Shown: positions 8,964 through 17,715 of the stretch, piece after piece
Layout of the letters: every line of letters begins with the position of its first letter
Numbering within the stretch: position 1 is the stretch's first letter
DNA from: Sphaerisporangium rufum
Lineage (GTDB): Bacteria; Actinomycetota; Actinomycetes; Streptosporangiales; Streptosporangiaceae
Reading direction: 5' to 3'
DNA: 64,000 nt
Assembly: GCF_016863395.1 (NCBI RefSeq)
Contig: NZ_BOOU01000036.1
Location: 62,001 to 126,000, forward strand
Notes under the pieces: generated by a model
Told to the model about the DNA's origin: nothing
Databases searched by the model: none
The model's input: the letters and a program-made list of their open reading frames with translations, nothing else
Position numbers and translations under genes: made by a program

Positions 8964-10451
8964 TCAGCGGTGCCCGGTGCCGGCCGGGCCGCCGGGGTGC
9001 TCGGGCGGCGCGCCGAAGCGCACCCGGGTGTCGTCGAAGAAGCCGCGCACCACCGGCTCGTCGTCCTGCGGGCCGGGCGCGGCCGGCGTGCCGAGCAGGT
9101 GGGCCAGCGAGGCGCCGTCCCGGGGCCGCACCTCCACCGTGTCCTGACCGGTGTCCTGCGCCGCATCCGGACCGGTGCCCGGTACCGGGTCCCGCGGTGC
9201 GTCCTGCGGCCCGGCGGAGCCCGCCTCGCCGTGCGCCTCGCCATGCGCCTCACCATGCGCCTCGCCGTGCGGCGCCTCGGCGTGCGCGGTCACCACCCGG
9301 TCGGCCGGCCCCGGGTGACCGGCGCCGGCCGGACCGTCCGGGTACCCGTCCTCGGCCCGGTCCGGCGCGCCGTCCCGCGGGCCGGCGGTGCCGTCCGCCG
9401 GGGAGTCCGCGGCGCCGCGAACCGGGGCGCCCGGCGCGCCGGAGCCGCCCGGGCCATCGGCGCGGTCGCCGGGCCCACCGTCCCGGCCCGCCGGCGGCAG
9501 CGCGTCCAGCGGCTCGGCGGCGGGCAACCCGCGCGGCCCGCCATCCGCCGGCCCGCCCTCGTCGTCCAGCACCACCCGCACCGAGTCCAGCTCCCCGGCG
9601 GCCGGGCCCGCACCGGACGGCGGAAGCGGCGGGAACTCCGGGCGCGGCGGCAGCGCGGCGGCAGCGTCCGGCAGCGGTCCGGCGACCCCCTCGCGGTCCA
9701 GCAGGTCGCCCAGGACCGAGCTCATCTCGCCGAGCCGCCGCATGACCTCGGCGTGCGTGTCGGTCAGGAAGGTCACCCGGCGGCCGGTGTGCTCGTCCAG
9801 CGACGTGGCGCGGTGCTCGGCGGTGGCCAGCAGGTCACCGGCCTCGGCCCGGGCGGCCTTCAGCGTCGAATCCGCCTCGGCCCGGGCGGCGGCGACCGTC
9901 TCCTCCGCCTCCTGCCGGGCCGTGGTCAAAGCACGGTCGGCCTCGGCGCGGGCGTCGCGCAACGTCTCGTCGGCCTCCGCCCGCGCGGTGCCCAGGGTCT
10001 CCTCCGCGTCCGCGCCGGCCTGGGCGAGCAGCCGCTCGGCGGCGTCCGTCGCCTCGTGCACCCGCCGCTCGGCCTCCTCCTGGGCCGCCGACAGGATGCG
10101 TTCGGACTCCACCCGGGCCTCCTCGCGCAGCCGGGTCGCCTCGGCCTCCGCGCTCTGCCGCTTGGCCAGGGCCTCCTCGTCGGCGAGCTTCAGGATGGCG
10201 CTCAGCCGCTCGCCGAGCTCGTCGTAGTCCTGCGGGGCCTCGGCCAGGCGACGCCGGGCCTCGGAGAGCTCGATACGGCCCTGCTCGGCCTGGTCGATGG
10301 CCCGCGCCAGCCGTTCCTCCAGGTCACGGATCTGGTTGCGGGTGCGCGACATGTGCTCGTGGACCTGGCGGCGGCTGTATCCCCGCATCACGACCTCGAA
10401 GCCGAGGTCCTCGTGCATCATGTCGGGAAAGCTGTCGTGCTGGTTCGTCAT
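8964..10451 (-). CDS. DivIVA-like coiled-coil cytoskeletal protein with acidic Pro/Gly-rich tail
   Basis: A 495-residue protein. Residues about 12-60 resemble a DivIVA N-terminal segment (GFEVVMRGYSRRQVHEHM), which binds curved membrane. A long heptad coiled coil follows, to about residue 255, with regular AEADETLRDARAEAD-type repeats, as in the actinobacterial Scy/FilP polar-growth scaffolds. The C-terminal 240 residues are disordered, rich in Gly, Pro and Asp, and include four tandem HGEA units (DNA about 9219-9270). The ATG at 10451 is chosen because the DivIVA motif starts soon after. It probably organises the cell envelope or chromosome at poles, although none of the canonical division genes adjoins it. 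It diverges from the carbonic anhydrase gene. Confidence 0.78.
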   Translation of the reverse strand: MTNQHDSFPDMMHEDLGFEVVMRGYSRRQVHEHMSRTRNQIRDLEERLARAIDQAEQGRIELSEARRRLAEAPQDYDELGERLSAILKLADEEALAKRQSAEAEATRLREEARVESERILSAAQEEAERRVHEATDAAERLLAQAGADAEETLGTARAEADETLRDARAEADRALTTARQEAEETVAAARAEADSTLKAARAEAGDLLATAEHRATSLDEHTGRRVTFLTDTHAEVMRRLGEMSSVLGDLLDREGVAGPLPDAAAALPPRPEFPPLPPSGAGPAAGELDSVRVVLDDEGGPADGGPRGLPAAEPLDALPPAGRDGGPGDRADGPGGSGAPGAPVRGAADSPADGTAGPRDGAPDRAEDGYPDGPAGAGHPGPADRVVTAHAEAPHGEAHGEAHGEAHGEAGSAGPQDAPRDPVPGTGPDAAQDTGQDTVEVRPRDGASLAHLLGTPAAPGPQDDEPVVRGFFDDTRVRFGAPPEHPGGPAGTGHR

Positions 10452-10607
10452 GGCTGAGCCCTGGGGGTCTGGTATGCGAGTGGGGGTTCTGCTTTGGGGG
10501 CAAGACGTCAGGACACGACTTTCCTGCCATCTGCCCAAGTCCGCAACCCGAACCACCGACCGGTTCCGTTCCCGGCCGCCCGGCGTACCCGTGCGATCAT
10601 GGCGGGT

Positions 10608-11153
10608 ATGAGCGAGCCGGCCGTCCCCTACCTCGCCGCGCTGGACAGCGGCGCCCCGTCCATCCATCCCGAGGCGTACGTGGCGCCGTCCGCCGTGGTG
10701 GTGGGACGGGTGCGGCTCGCCCGGGCGGCCAGCGTCTGGTACGGCTCGGTGCTGCGCGGCGACGACGAGGCGATCGAGGTCGGCGAGGAGTGCAACGTGC
10801 AGGACCTGTGCTGCCTGCACGCCGATCCCGGGCTGCCGGTGGTGCTGGAGCCCCGGGTGAGCCTCGGCCACCGGGCGGTCGTGCACGGCGCGCACGTGGA
10901 GGGCGGCGCGCTGGTCGGCATCGGTGCCGTGGTGCTGAACGGCGCCCGGATCGGCGCCGGATCGCTGGTCGCGGCCGGCTGCGTGGTGGCGCCGGGCCGG
11001 CGGATCCCGGCCGGAGTGCTGGTCGCCGGCGTGCCCGGGAAGATCGTCCGGGAGCTGACCGACGACGACCGGGCGGTCTTCGCCGCCACCCCGGACAACT
11101 ACGTCGCCAAGGCGGCCCGCCACCGCGCCGCGCGTCCCCTGGCCGGCGGCTGA
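10608..11153 (+). CDS. Gamma-class carbonic anhydrase family protein
   Basis: A 181-residue left-handed beta-helix protein built of hexapeptide repeats, with a short C-terminal helix. The three zinc ligands of gamma carbonic anhydrases are in place: His71 (CLHAD), His88 and His93 (GHRAVVHG), with the usual five-residue spacing. It belongs to the short CamH/YrdA-like branch without the acidic loop, so CO2 hydration is plausible but many relatives are inactive. The start at 10608 is favoured over 10599 because a GATCAT hexamer sits 7 nt upstream, as in leaderless genes here. The next gene follows after 63 bp. Confidence 0.82.
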   Translation: MSEPAVPYLAALDSGAPSIHPEAYVAPSAVVVGRVRLARAASVWYGSVLRGDDEAIEVGEECNVQDLCCLHADPGLPVVLEPRVSLGHRAVVHGAHVEGGALVGIGAVVLNGARIGAGSLVAAGCVVAPGRRIPAGVLVAGVPGKIVRELTDDDRAVFAATPDNYVAKAARHRAARPLAGG

Positions 11154-11216
11154 CGGGAGGGCGGCCGCCGCGGCGGGCCCGCGGGCGGGCCGGGCGCCCG
11201 CAGTAGCATGGCGGCC

Positions 11217-12560
11217 GTGCCGTGGGACCCGTTCGACGCGATCGAGGGGGACACCCGTGCCATGGTCACCGATCCTCGGTGGGCCGAGGTGCCCGCCGGC
11301 ACCCAGGTACAGGCGATGGCGGCCCGCCTGCTGGCCACCGCGGACGGCGGCTGCTGGTTGTACGGCGCGCACGCCCGCTGGTACCGCCACGACCGGGCCG
11401 ACGGGCGGTGGCACCTGTCCGCGCCGCCCGCCTCCCCGGAGGTCCGAGCGGCGGCCCGGCCGGCCCATCCGGCGCCGGTGATCCCCGAGGAGTTGCTGCC
11501 GGCGGCGGCCGACTTCGCCCGCGAGCGCGGCTCCACGCAGGCGTTCGTCGGCCCGGACGTGCCGGAGAGCGTCGTCGAGGGGGTCCGCGAGCTGCTGGAC
11601 CGGCAGCGCGCCGCGAAGGAGGAGCACCCGTTCGTCGTCGGGCCGTTGCGGGAGCTGTTCTACTCCGACGTGACCGCCGGGGTGGCGGCGGTGTGGGGCA
11701 CCGTCATGTGGTGCTCCTACGCGCCGGCGTTCGACGGCAACGAGGTGCTGCTGTCGATGTTCGGCGAGTTCCTGGCCCGGCCGCTGCCGGGGGACGACTG
11801 GGTGCGCTGGCTGCCGCCGACCTCGCTGGACGCCCTGGTGGCGCTGTATCACGAGCAGCTGTGCCGCCGGGCGCAGGGGGCCGCGCTGCGGCTGGCCGGG
11901 CTGGTCGCCGACACCGCCCGGGCGCTGCTGCCCGACCCGCGTTTCGCGCCGCGCGCGCACGCGCTGATCTCCATGATCGAGCCGCTGCGGGCCCGCCCGT
12001 GGCTGGACCATCCGGCGTGGGACGCCGCCGCGATCCGCCAGGCATGGCTGGAGCGCTGCCCGGCCCGGTTGAGAAGCGCGGTGCTGTTCGAGACCTCGCC
12101 CGGCGACCATTTCCGGCACTCGCTGTACGACCTGGTGGAAGCGCTGTCGTATCTGGCCGGCCGCGGCGCCGACCCGCGGGCGGTGGCCGCCTCGCTGCTC
12201 GCCGCGGACGTGGCGGGCGTGGCGCCGCAGGCCGCGGCGCGACTGTACCCGTGGCTGGACGCCGAACTGCGCCAGACGTACTACGTGGCCCTCTCCCGGC
12301 CCGGGCATCCGCTACGGGACTGCTGGCCGCGCGAGGGGGAGCCGCCGGATCCGGTCCGGCCGCCGGACCGGGCCTCGGCGGCGGCGGTGCTCGGCGCCGG
12401 CTACGCCACCGGGCTCGCCTGGTGCCGGCTGGCCGGCGTCGAGCCGCCGGCGCGCGGGTTCCCGGTGTCCGCCGCCACGGTGAGCTGCCTGATGCACGAG
12501 CGGGACGATCCGCGACCGGCCGTCCCGGAGTCACCAGGGGAATCGCTCCGTCACTCCTGA
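11217..12560 (+). CDS. Unrecognised actinomycete protein, 447 aa
   Basis: I do not recognise a family. The GTG start at 11217 is chosen because TAGCAT (11204-11209) lies exactly 7 nt upstream, matching the leaderless pattern elsewhere. The N-terminus MPWDPFDAIEGDT is followed by a small domain with W-Y-R-H motifs (GGCWLYGAHARWYRHD). A long mostly helical, Leu/Ala-rich body follows, containing a Trp-rich segment (DDWVRWLPPTSLDALVALYH). There is no signal peptide, TM segment or obvious catalytic signature. It is probably a soluble cytoplasmic protein. It may be co-transcribed with the carbonic anhydrase gene, although its own promoter looks likely. Confidence 0.6.
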   Translation: MPWDPFDAIEGDTRAMVTDPRWAEVPAGTQVQAMAARLLATADGGCWLYGAHARWYRHDRADGRWHLSAPPASPEVRAAARPAHPAPVIPEELLPAAADFARERGSTQAFVGPDVPESVVEGVRELLDRQRAAKEEHPFVVGPLRELFYSDVTAGVAAVWGTVMWCSYAPAFDGNEVLLSMFGEFLARPLPGDDWVRWLPPTSLDALVALYHEQLCRRAQGAALRLAGLVADTARALLPDPRFAPRAHALISMIEPLRARPWLDHPAWDAAAIRQAWLERCPARLRSAVLFETSPGDHFRHSLYDLVEALSYLAGRGADPRAVAASLLAADVAGVAPQAAARLYPWLDAELRQTYYVALSRPGHPLRDCWPREGEPPDPVRPPDRASAAAVLGAGYATGLAWCRLAGVEPPARGFPVSAATVSCLMHERDDPRPAVPESPGESLRHS

Positions 12561-12791
12561 GCCGCCGCCCCTGGTCAAAACGTCATTTCCCGCTATTTCA
12601 TACTTACTCCGCGTATATCATTCCCCGCCCCCCTATCTGGGCTTTTGACGGAATTGTGATCTTCAATCCCGGGAAATGGTTCCAGGTGGACAGGACCGAG
12701 GGCGCCGAATGGTCCCGATGGGCCATGTCGCCCAAAGGGACGCCCCCGTAACCTCGAAGAGGGTGTGGGCTGCGGAAGGAAGGACGACGCG

Positions 12792-12953
12792 GTGGGGCAC
12801 GACAACCTGGACTCGCGGGTCCATGACCGTGTCGCGTTGGACGAGATCGCGCTCTACGCGGAGGTGCTGAGCGCCGTTGCCGCCAGTGAGCGACAGCTGA
12901 CCATGGATGAGCTCGACAACGCGCTCGGACTACGGACTTCGGTGAGTCACTGA
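12792..12953 (+). CDS. Small acidic protein, 53 aa
   Basis: A short gene with strong signals: the GTG at 12792 has GGAAGGAAGGA 7 nt upstream, and a canonical terminator follows 16 bp after the stop. The product (VGHDNLDSRVHDRVALDEI, ending MDELDNALGL) is acidic and helical. It resembles widespread short actinomycete proteins with an E-I-x-L-Y-x-E-x2 helix and an L-T-x-x-E-L/I-D-x2-L-G-L tail. No function is known to me. The AT-richer 12575-12690 stretch upstream probably holds its promoter, with TTGACG at 12645-12650. Confidence 0.68.
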   Translation: MGHDNLDSRVHDRVALDEIALYAEVLSAVAASERQLTMDELDNALGLRTSVSH

Positions 12954-12969
12954 AGGAACTCGCAGACCG

Positions 12970-13003
12970 GTCCCGGACTCCCCCCGGAGTTCGGGACGGT
13001 TTT
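12970..13003 (+). terminator. Intrinsic terminator of the 53-aa gene
   Basis: A 12-bp stem (12970-12981 with 12986-12997, one G-T pair) closes a CCCC loop and is followed by GGTTTTG. It is one of the few hairpins here with a proper T run. Confidence 0.88.
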
Positions 13004-13070
13004 GTGTGGAGAACGAGTGCGCCGTCCGGCCGGGACTAGTCCGGGCGGACCGCGCCGACCCGGACATCCG

Positions 13071-13352
13071 CTACGACCGCACTAGCCTCGCGATGGCCGC
13101 CGAGGCCTCCTTGACCTTCTCCTCCGCCTCCGGGCCGCCGGCGTTGATGGCGTCGGTCACGCAGTGGCCGATGTGGTCCTCCAGCAGGCCGAGAGCCACC
13201 GCCTGCAGGGCCCGGGTGGCCGCCGACACCTGGGTGAGGACATCGATGCAGTAGGAGTCTTCCTCCACCATGCGCTGCAGGCCCCGGATCTGGCCTTCGA
13301 TCCGCCGCAGGCGGGTCAGGTAGGCCTGTTTGTCGCCGCTGTACCCATGCAT
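13071..13352 (-). CDS. csoR: CsoR-family copper-sensing repressor
   Basis: A 93-residue all-helical metal-sensing repressor. The start MHGYSGDKQAYL at 13352 leads into the family core RLRRIEGQIRGLQRM. The Cu(I) ligands Cys35 (SYC), His60 and Cys64 (DHIGHC) follow the C-H-C pattern that separates CsoR from RcnR and CstR. An ATACC-N7-GGTAT dyad lies 10-26 bp upstream, which fits autoregulation. No copper ATPase or chaperone gene is in view, so its copper-export targets would be elsewhere. It is followed leftward by intergenic DNA; the glycosyltransferase gene upstream is on the same strand. Confidence 0.88.
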   Translation of the reverse strand: MHGYSGDKQAYLTRLRRIEGQIRGLQRMVEEDSYCIDVLTQVSAATRALQAVALGLLEDHIGHCVTDAINAGGPEAEEKVKEASAAIARLVRS

Positions 13353-13361
13353 GCGGCCAGA

Positions 13362-13378
13362 ATACCTGTTCGGGGTAT
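13362..13378. promoter_or_regulatory. CsoR operator-like dyad
   Basis: On the minus strand the site reads GATACCCCGAACAGGTATT: ATACC/GGTAT half-sites around a GC-rich centre, immediately before the csoR start. The shape is close to known CsoR operators (GTATCC/TACCCC arms). Confidence 0.6.
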
Positions 13379-13402
13379 CAGCCGGGGATCGCATCGCGCA
13401 CC

Positions 13403-14500
13403 TCATCGCCGCTCCGCCCGGCGACCGGCCCGAAGCTCCTCGATCAGCGCCTCCCAGTGGCCCGCGACGACCGGGGCGGCGTGCCCGGCGGCCGCCTGCA
13501 GCGCGCCGGCCGCCAGCACCATCCGGCGCCGCTCGTCGTCGATCAGGCCGAGGAGCGCCGAGGCGTACGCCGTCACCTCGTCCTCACCGCGCGGCACCAG
13601 CACGCTGTCGCGCCCCGGCGTCACGAACTCGGCCGGGCCACGCGGGCCGTCGAAGCCCACCACCGGAACTCCGCAGGCCAGCGCCTCCAGCAACGCCATG
13701 CCTGGCGACTCGCCCTGCCCGGTCACCGCCACCATCGACGCCTTGGCGAACTCACCCGGCAGGTCGGAGGTGGTTCCCATGAAGTAGACGTTGTTGTGCA
13801 TGTCGAGCCGGCCGACCAGCGCGCGCAGCCGCTTCTCCTCCGGCCCGCCGCCGTACAGGCGCAGCCGCCAGTCGGGGCGCTTGTCGGCGGCGACGGCGAA
13901 GGCCCGCACCAGCACGTCGAACGACCGGCCCGGCAGCCACCGCCCGCCGGCCGCGACGATCCGGTTGTCCATCCGGGATCGCGGCCACGGCTCGGGGGCC
14001 AGCGCGTCCGGCACGACGCGCACCGGCGGCGCCTCCGGCCCGGCCAGCAGCCGGGTGAAGTCGTCGGCCGCGCTCGGGGTGGCGGCGAACACCGCGTCCA
14101 TCTTGGGGTAGAAGCGCCGCACCGGCGCGGGCACCTGCGGGCGGGACCACTCGCGGGCGATGCGCAGCGTCTCGCGTGGAACGTGCCGGGCCGCCTGCAC
14201 GCCGAGCCCGGCCCGGGTGGTGACCAGCACGTCGGCGCGCATTCCGCGCAGCGTGCGCCACAGCGCCATCTCGGTGCGCATCTGCCCGCGCGGCAGCAGA
14301 TGGCGGGCGTCCGGCCGGGCGTCGACCAGCCAGCGCAGCGAGACGCGCGGATCCACCGGGAAGAACGGCGTCTCGCGCACCCGGCGGACGCTGATGACCT
14401 CCACCTCGTGCCGGGCGGCGAGTTCCGCCGCCAGGTTCAGCACCGCCCGGGTGTCACCCCGCATCCCGTACGCGGACGCCACCAGGAAGCAGATCTTCAT
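13403..14500 (-). CDS. GT4-type glycosyltransferase, 365 aa
   Basis: A GT-B retaining glycosyltransferase. The N-terminal Rossmann half starts MKICFLVASAYGMRGDTRAV. The C-terminal half has VRVVPDALAP, a GGRWLPGRSFDVLV segment, the LRLYGGGPEEKRLRALV strand-helix, and a GESPGMALLEALACGVPVV nucleotide-sugar loop with the family's Glu pair. The start at 14500 overlaps the upstream gene by 4 nt (ATGA), and GAGGTGG lies before it, so the two genes are translationally coupled. It likely adds sugars to a wall or capsule polymer; acceptor and donor are unknown. Confidence 0.85.
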   Translation of the reverse strand: MKICFLVASAYGMRGDTRAVLNLAAELAARHEVEVISVRRVRETPFFPVDPRVSLRWLVDARPDARHLLPRGQMRTEMALWRTLRGMRADVLVTTRAGLGVQAARHVPRETLRIAREWSRPQVPAPVRRFYPKMDAVFAATPSAADDFTRLLAGPEAPPVRVVPDALAPEPWPRSRMDNRIVAAGGRWLPGRSFDVLVRAFAVAADKRPDWRLRLYGGGPEEKRLRALVGRLDMHNNVYFMGTTSDLPGEFAKASMVAVTGQGESPGMALLEALACGVPVVGFDGPRGPAEFVTPGRDSVLVPRGEDEVTAYASALLGLIDDERRRMVLAAGALQAAAGHAAPVVAGHWEALIEELRAGRRAERR

Positions 14501-15318
14501 CCGCCCACCTCGAGGCGGAGCTCGTCGTCCGCGGTGTAGCAGGGGCGGACCGGAACGCCGTCGACCTCGGCGTCGGGATAGTGCACCCGGCGCCGCTTGC
14601 CGTCCACGTCGTCGATGCGGGCGCCGAGCGGCAAAGGGGTGTCCAGGCCGTCCACCTGCAGCGACGGGGCCCATAGCCCTTCTGAGTCGGGGGCGGCGTC
14701 GATCACGTCGCACAGCGACAGCGCGGCGTGGAACCGCACCCCGGACACGGTGGCCGCCGCGGTGACCGCCACCTCCGGCCCGCCCGGCCCGGCCGGCCGG
14801 CACAGCGCCAGCCGAGCCGGCCGGGGCGCGTCGTCGTCGGCGAAGCCGGTGTAGGCGAGCAGCCCGGTCACCTCGAACCGGCCCTCGCGGAACCACACCG
14901 CGCGGACGTCGGCCGCCGGCGCGGCCTGGGTCACCCGCACCGCCAGGAAGCCGTTGAGCGTGCGGTAGGCCCGATAGGCGAGGGTGCGCCGGCCCAGCGC
15001 GTAGGCGTCCAGCCGGTCGAGCGAGAAGCCGGGGTCCACGCACTGCAGCCGGGTGCGCGCCGCGGAACGTTCCGGGCCGTCCCGTTGCAGGTAGGCGTCC
15101 CAGCGCCCGGGCCCCAGCCCGAGCGGCGCGAGCGACACCGCCATCGAGGCGTCGCTCGCCTCCGCGCCCGGGCCGCCCAGCGCCACCGCCCGCTCCGTAC
15201 CGGTGCCCCGCTGCCGCAGGACCAGCCGGGAACCCTCCCCCAAGGGCTCGTCGATCGCCAGCCGGAGCGAGAGGACATCGGCCAGTGTGACCTCGGCATC
15301 GGTAACGACGACGCGCAC
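14497..15318 (-). CDS. Beta-rich accessory protein coupled to the glycosyltransferase
   Basis: A 273-residue soluble protein of no named family. It is beta-strand-rich, with a central DAYALGRRTLAYRAYRTLNGFLAVRV segment. That segment resembles the C-terminal accessory regions I know from actinomycete glycosyl- and glycerophosphotransferases of wall teichoic acid or capsule assembly (inference). It overlaps the glycosyltransferase by 4 nt and must be translated with it, so a joint role in glycan synthesis is the best guess. The start MRVVVTDAEVTLADV at 15318 is the first GTG of the frame; no strong ribosome site is evident. Confidence 0.6.
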   Translation of the reverse strand: MRVVVTDAEVTLADVLSLRLAIDEPLGEGSRLVLRQRGTGTERAVALGGPGAEASDASMAVSLAPLGLGPGRWDAYLQRDGPERSAARTRLQCVDPGFSLDRLDAYALGRRTLAYRAYRTLNGFLAVRVTQAAPAADVRAVWFREGRFEVTGLLAYTGFADDDAPRPARLALCRPAGPGGPEVAVTAAATVSGVRFHAALSLCDVIDAAPDSEGLWAPSLQVDGLDTPLPLGARIDDVDGKRRRVHYPDAEVDGVPVRPCYTADDELRLEVGG

Positions 15319-15393
15319 CGCGCCCCCTCCCCGTCGAATGAGCCCCGCGACGTTGAGGTTACCGTTATTTAGCTGATATGTGGAGAAAGGTTT

Positions 15394-17553
15394 TCAGGCA
15401 GTCTTTCCGGCCTCCGCGGGCTGCCCCTTGACCGAGGTGACCAGCAGCTGCGCCACGTCCACGACCTCCAGCGACTCCTTGGCCTGGCCGCCGTTCTTCT
15501 TCTCGTTGATCGCGTCACCCAGCATGACGAGACAGAACGGGCAGGCGGTGGAGACGCGGTCCGGATCGGTGGTCAGCGCCTCGTCCACCCGCTCGGTGTT
15601 GATGCGCTTGCCGATGCGCTCCTCCATCCACATCCGCGCGCCACCGGCGCCGCAGCAGAAGCCGCGGTCCTTGCAGCGGTGCATCTCCTGGGTTTGGACG
15701 CCGGGCACCTTGGCCATGATGTCGCGCGGCTGCGCGTACACCTTGTTGTGCCGGCCGAGGAAGCACGGGTCGTGGTAGGTGATCTTCTCCTCGATCGGGG
15801 TGATCGGGGTGAGCCGCCCCTCCTCCACCAGCCTGGCCAGCAGCTGGGTGTGGTGCACCACCTCGAACATGCCTCCGAGCTGCGGATACTCGTTGGCCAG
15901 GGTGTTGAAGCAGTGCGGGCAGGTGGCGACGATCTTCTTGACGCCCGCGTCGTTCAGCGTCTCGATGTTCTGCTGGGCGAGCATGTTGAACAGGAACTCC
16001 ATGCCCAGCCGGCGCGCCGGGTCACCGCTGCAGGCCTCCATCGGGCCGAGCACCGCGAACTTCACGCCCGCGATGTGCAGCAGTTCGGCGACCGCCTTGG
16101 TGGTGCGCTTGGCCCGGTCCTCCAGCGCGCCGGCGCAGCCGACCCAGAAGAGGTATTCGAGGTCGTCCGGCGCCTTGTCCTCGATGACCTGGACCTCGAT
16201 CGGGTCGACCTCGCGGGAGGCCAGTTCCTCGATCCACTCGGCCCGCTTCATCTCCGGCAGGCCCCACGGGTTGCCCTTGTTCTCCAGATTCTTCAGCATG
16301 ACGCCGGCCTCGGACGGGAAGCTCGACTCGATCATCACCTGGTAGCGGCGCATGTCCATGATGTGGTCGATGTGCTCGATGTCGACCGGGCACTGCTCGA
16401 CGCACGCGCCGCAGTTGGTGCACGACCACAGCACGTCGGGGTGGATGACGCCGTCCTCGCCCACCAGCGGCTTGCCGGCCAGCGCCAGCACGTCCTCGGG
16501 CAGCTTGGCCCGCTCCTCCTCGCTCGCCATCAGGTAGGGCGCGATGGCGAAGGCGTGGTCGCGCTGGTCGAGGATGAGCATCTTGGGCGACAGCGGCTTG
16601 TCGGTGTTCCACGCCGGGCACTGCGACTGGCAGCGGCCGCACTCGGTGCAGGTGTAGAAGTCCAGGAAGCCCTTCCAGGAGGTGTCCTCCACCTTGCCCC
16701 GGCCGAACACGTCGGTGTCGGGATCGGCCTCCTCGAAGTCGAGCACCTTGCCGTTGCTGCGCATCTCCGGCACCGCGCCGAGACCGTCCGGCCGGCGGGA
16801 GAACAGCACGTTCATCGGCGCGGTGAAGATGTGCAGGTGCTTGGAGTGCACCACGATCACCAGGAAGACCAGCATGACGCCGATGTGCAGCAGCAGCCCG
16901 ACCGGCTCCAGCACCTCGTTGGCCGAGGTGCCGAGCGGGCGCAGCAGCGCGGCCGCGGCCTGCGAGCCGAAGGCGCCGGTGCGGTAGGGGAAGTTGCCGG
17001 TGTTGATCGCCGCGCCGCGGAACAGGAACAGCGTCCAGATGACGTTGAAGATCATGAAAAGGATCAGCCAGGCGCCGCCGAGGTGCGAGCCGGAGAACCG
17101 GGAGTCGCGGCCCAGCTTCTTCGGCGAGTTGCGGACCCGGATGGCGGCGAAGGCGATCAGGCCGGCCAGGCAGGCCAGCGCGATGAAGTCCTGGAGGAAG
17201 CCGAGCACCGGCCAGGTGCCGACCAGCGGGATGTGGAAGTCGGGACGCCCGGTGACCGCCCCCTGGATCAGCGCGCCGTACGCCTCCAGGTAGACCGTCG
17301 CCAGGATGACGAACGCCCAGAACACCACGAAGTGCGCGACGCCCGAGGGCGTCCACTTCAGCAGCTTCTTCTGGGCGAACACCTCGACCAGCTGGGCCTT
17401 CAACTCGGCGCCCGCGTGCGTCCTGGCGTACTCCAGGCGTTCGGGGGCGGGCTGGCCGCTGGTGGCCAGCCGGTGGAGCCACGACACGCGGCGGGCGGCG
17501 AGCGCGAGCGCCACCGCGGTCATCAACAGCCCGATGATCGCTACTAGGAGCAC
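15394..17553 (-). CDS. etfD: EtfD-like membrane iron-sulfur oxidoreductase
   Basis: A 719-residue protein related to mycobacterial Rv0338c/EtfD, which passes electrons from acyl-CoA dehydrogenases through EtfBA to menaquinone. The N-terminal ~260 residues hold about five to six membrane helices of the NarI-like type. Two 4Fe-4S motifs follow (CTECGRCQSQCP and CTNCGACVEQCP). Then come two CCG domains: one with ACSGDPARR and CPHCFNTL, the other with DPCFLGRHN, CCGAGG and a CPFC near the C-terminus. The GTG at 17553 has GGAGGACCC before it. It is monocistronic here; the partner etfBA genes are not in the window. The role in fatty-acid oxidation is inferred from the mycobacterial orthologue. Confidence 0.88.
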   Translation of the reverse strand: MLLVAIIGLLMTAVALALAARRVSWLHRLATSGQPAPERLEYARTHAGAELKAQLVEVFAQKKLLKWTPSGVAHFVVFWAFVILATVYLEAYGALIQGAVTGRPDFHIPLVGTWPVLGFLQDFIALACLAGLIAFAAIRVRNSPKKLGRDSRFSGSHLGGAWLILFMIFNVIWTLFLFRGAAINTGNFPYRTGAFGSQAAAALLRPLGTSANEVLEPVGLLLHIGVMLVFLVIVVHSKHLHIFTAPMNVLFSRRPDGLGAVPEMRSNGKVLDFEEADPDTDVFGRGKVEDTSWKGFLDFYTCTECGRCQSQCPAWNTDKPLSPKMLILDQRDHAFAIAPYLMASEEERAKLPEDVLALAGKPLVGEDGVIHPDVLWSCTNCGACVEQCPVDIEHIDHIMDMRRYQVMIESSFPSEAGVMLKNLENKGNPWGLPEMKRAEWIEELASREVDPIEVQVIEDKAPDDLEYLFWVGCAGALEDRAKRTTKAVAELLHIAGVKFAVLGPMEACSGDPARRLGMEFLFNMLAQQNIETLNDAGVKKIVATCPHCFNTLANEYPQLGGMFEVVHHTQLLARLVEEGRLTPITPIEEKITYHDPCFLGRHNKVYAQPRDIMAKVPGVQTQEMHRCKDRGFCCGAGGARMWMEERIGKRINTERVDEALTTDPDRVSTACPFCLVMLGDAINEKKNGGQAKESLEVVDVAQLLVTSVKGQPAEAGKTA

Positions 17554-17715
17554 GGGTCCTCCAAACTACGGCGTTGCCCGCCAGCGTAGACATGCCGGTC
17601 ATCCGCGGGTGCGATGAGGCCGCCTCGAATACTACCCATCGGTAACATACTTGCCCGCACCCGTTGCCGTATCGCGACCCGCCGACCGGCCGGCACCGGG
17701 ACCGGCGACCGCCGA

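Noticed and set aside
8964-12308. Upstream extension of the DivIVA-like frame to 1114 aa
   Set aside because: The extension is antisense to the carbonic anhydrase and 447-aa genes; the real start with DivIVA motif is at 10451.
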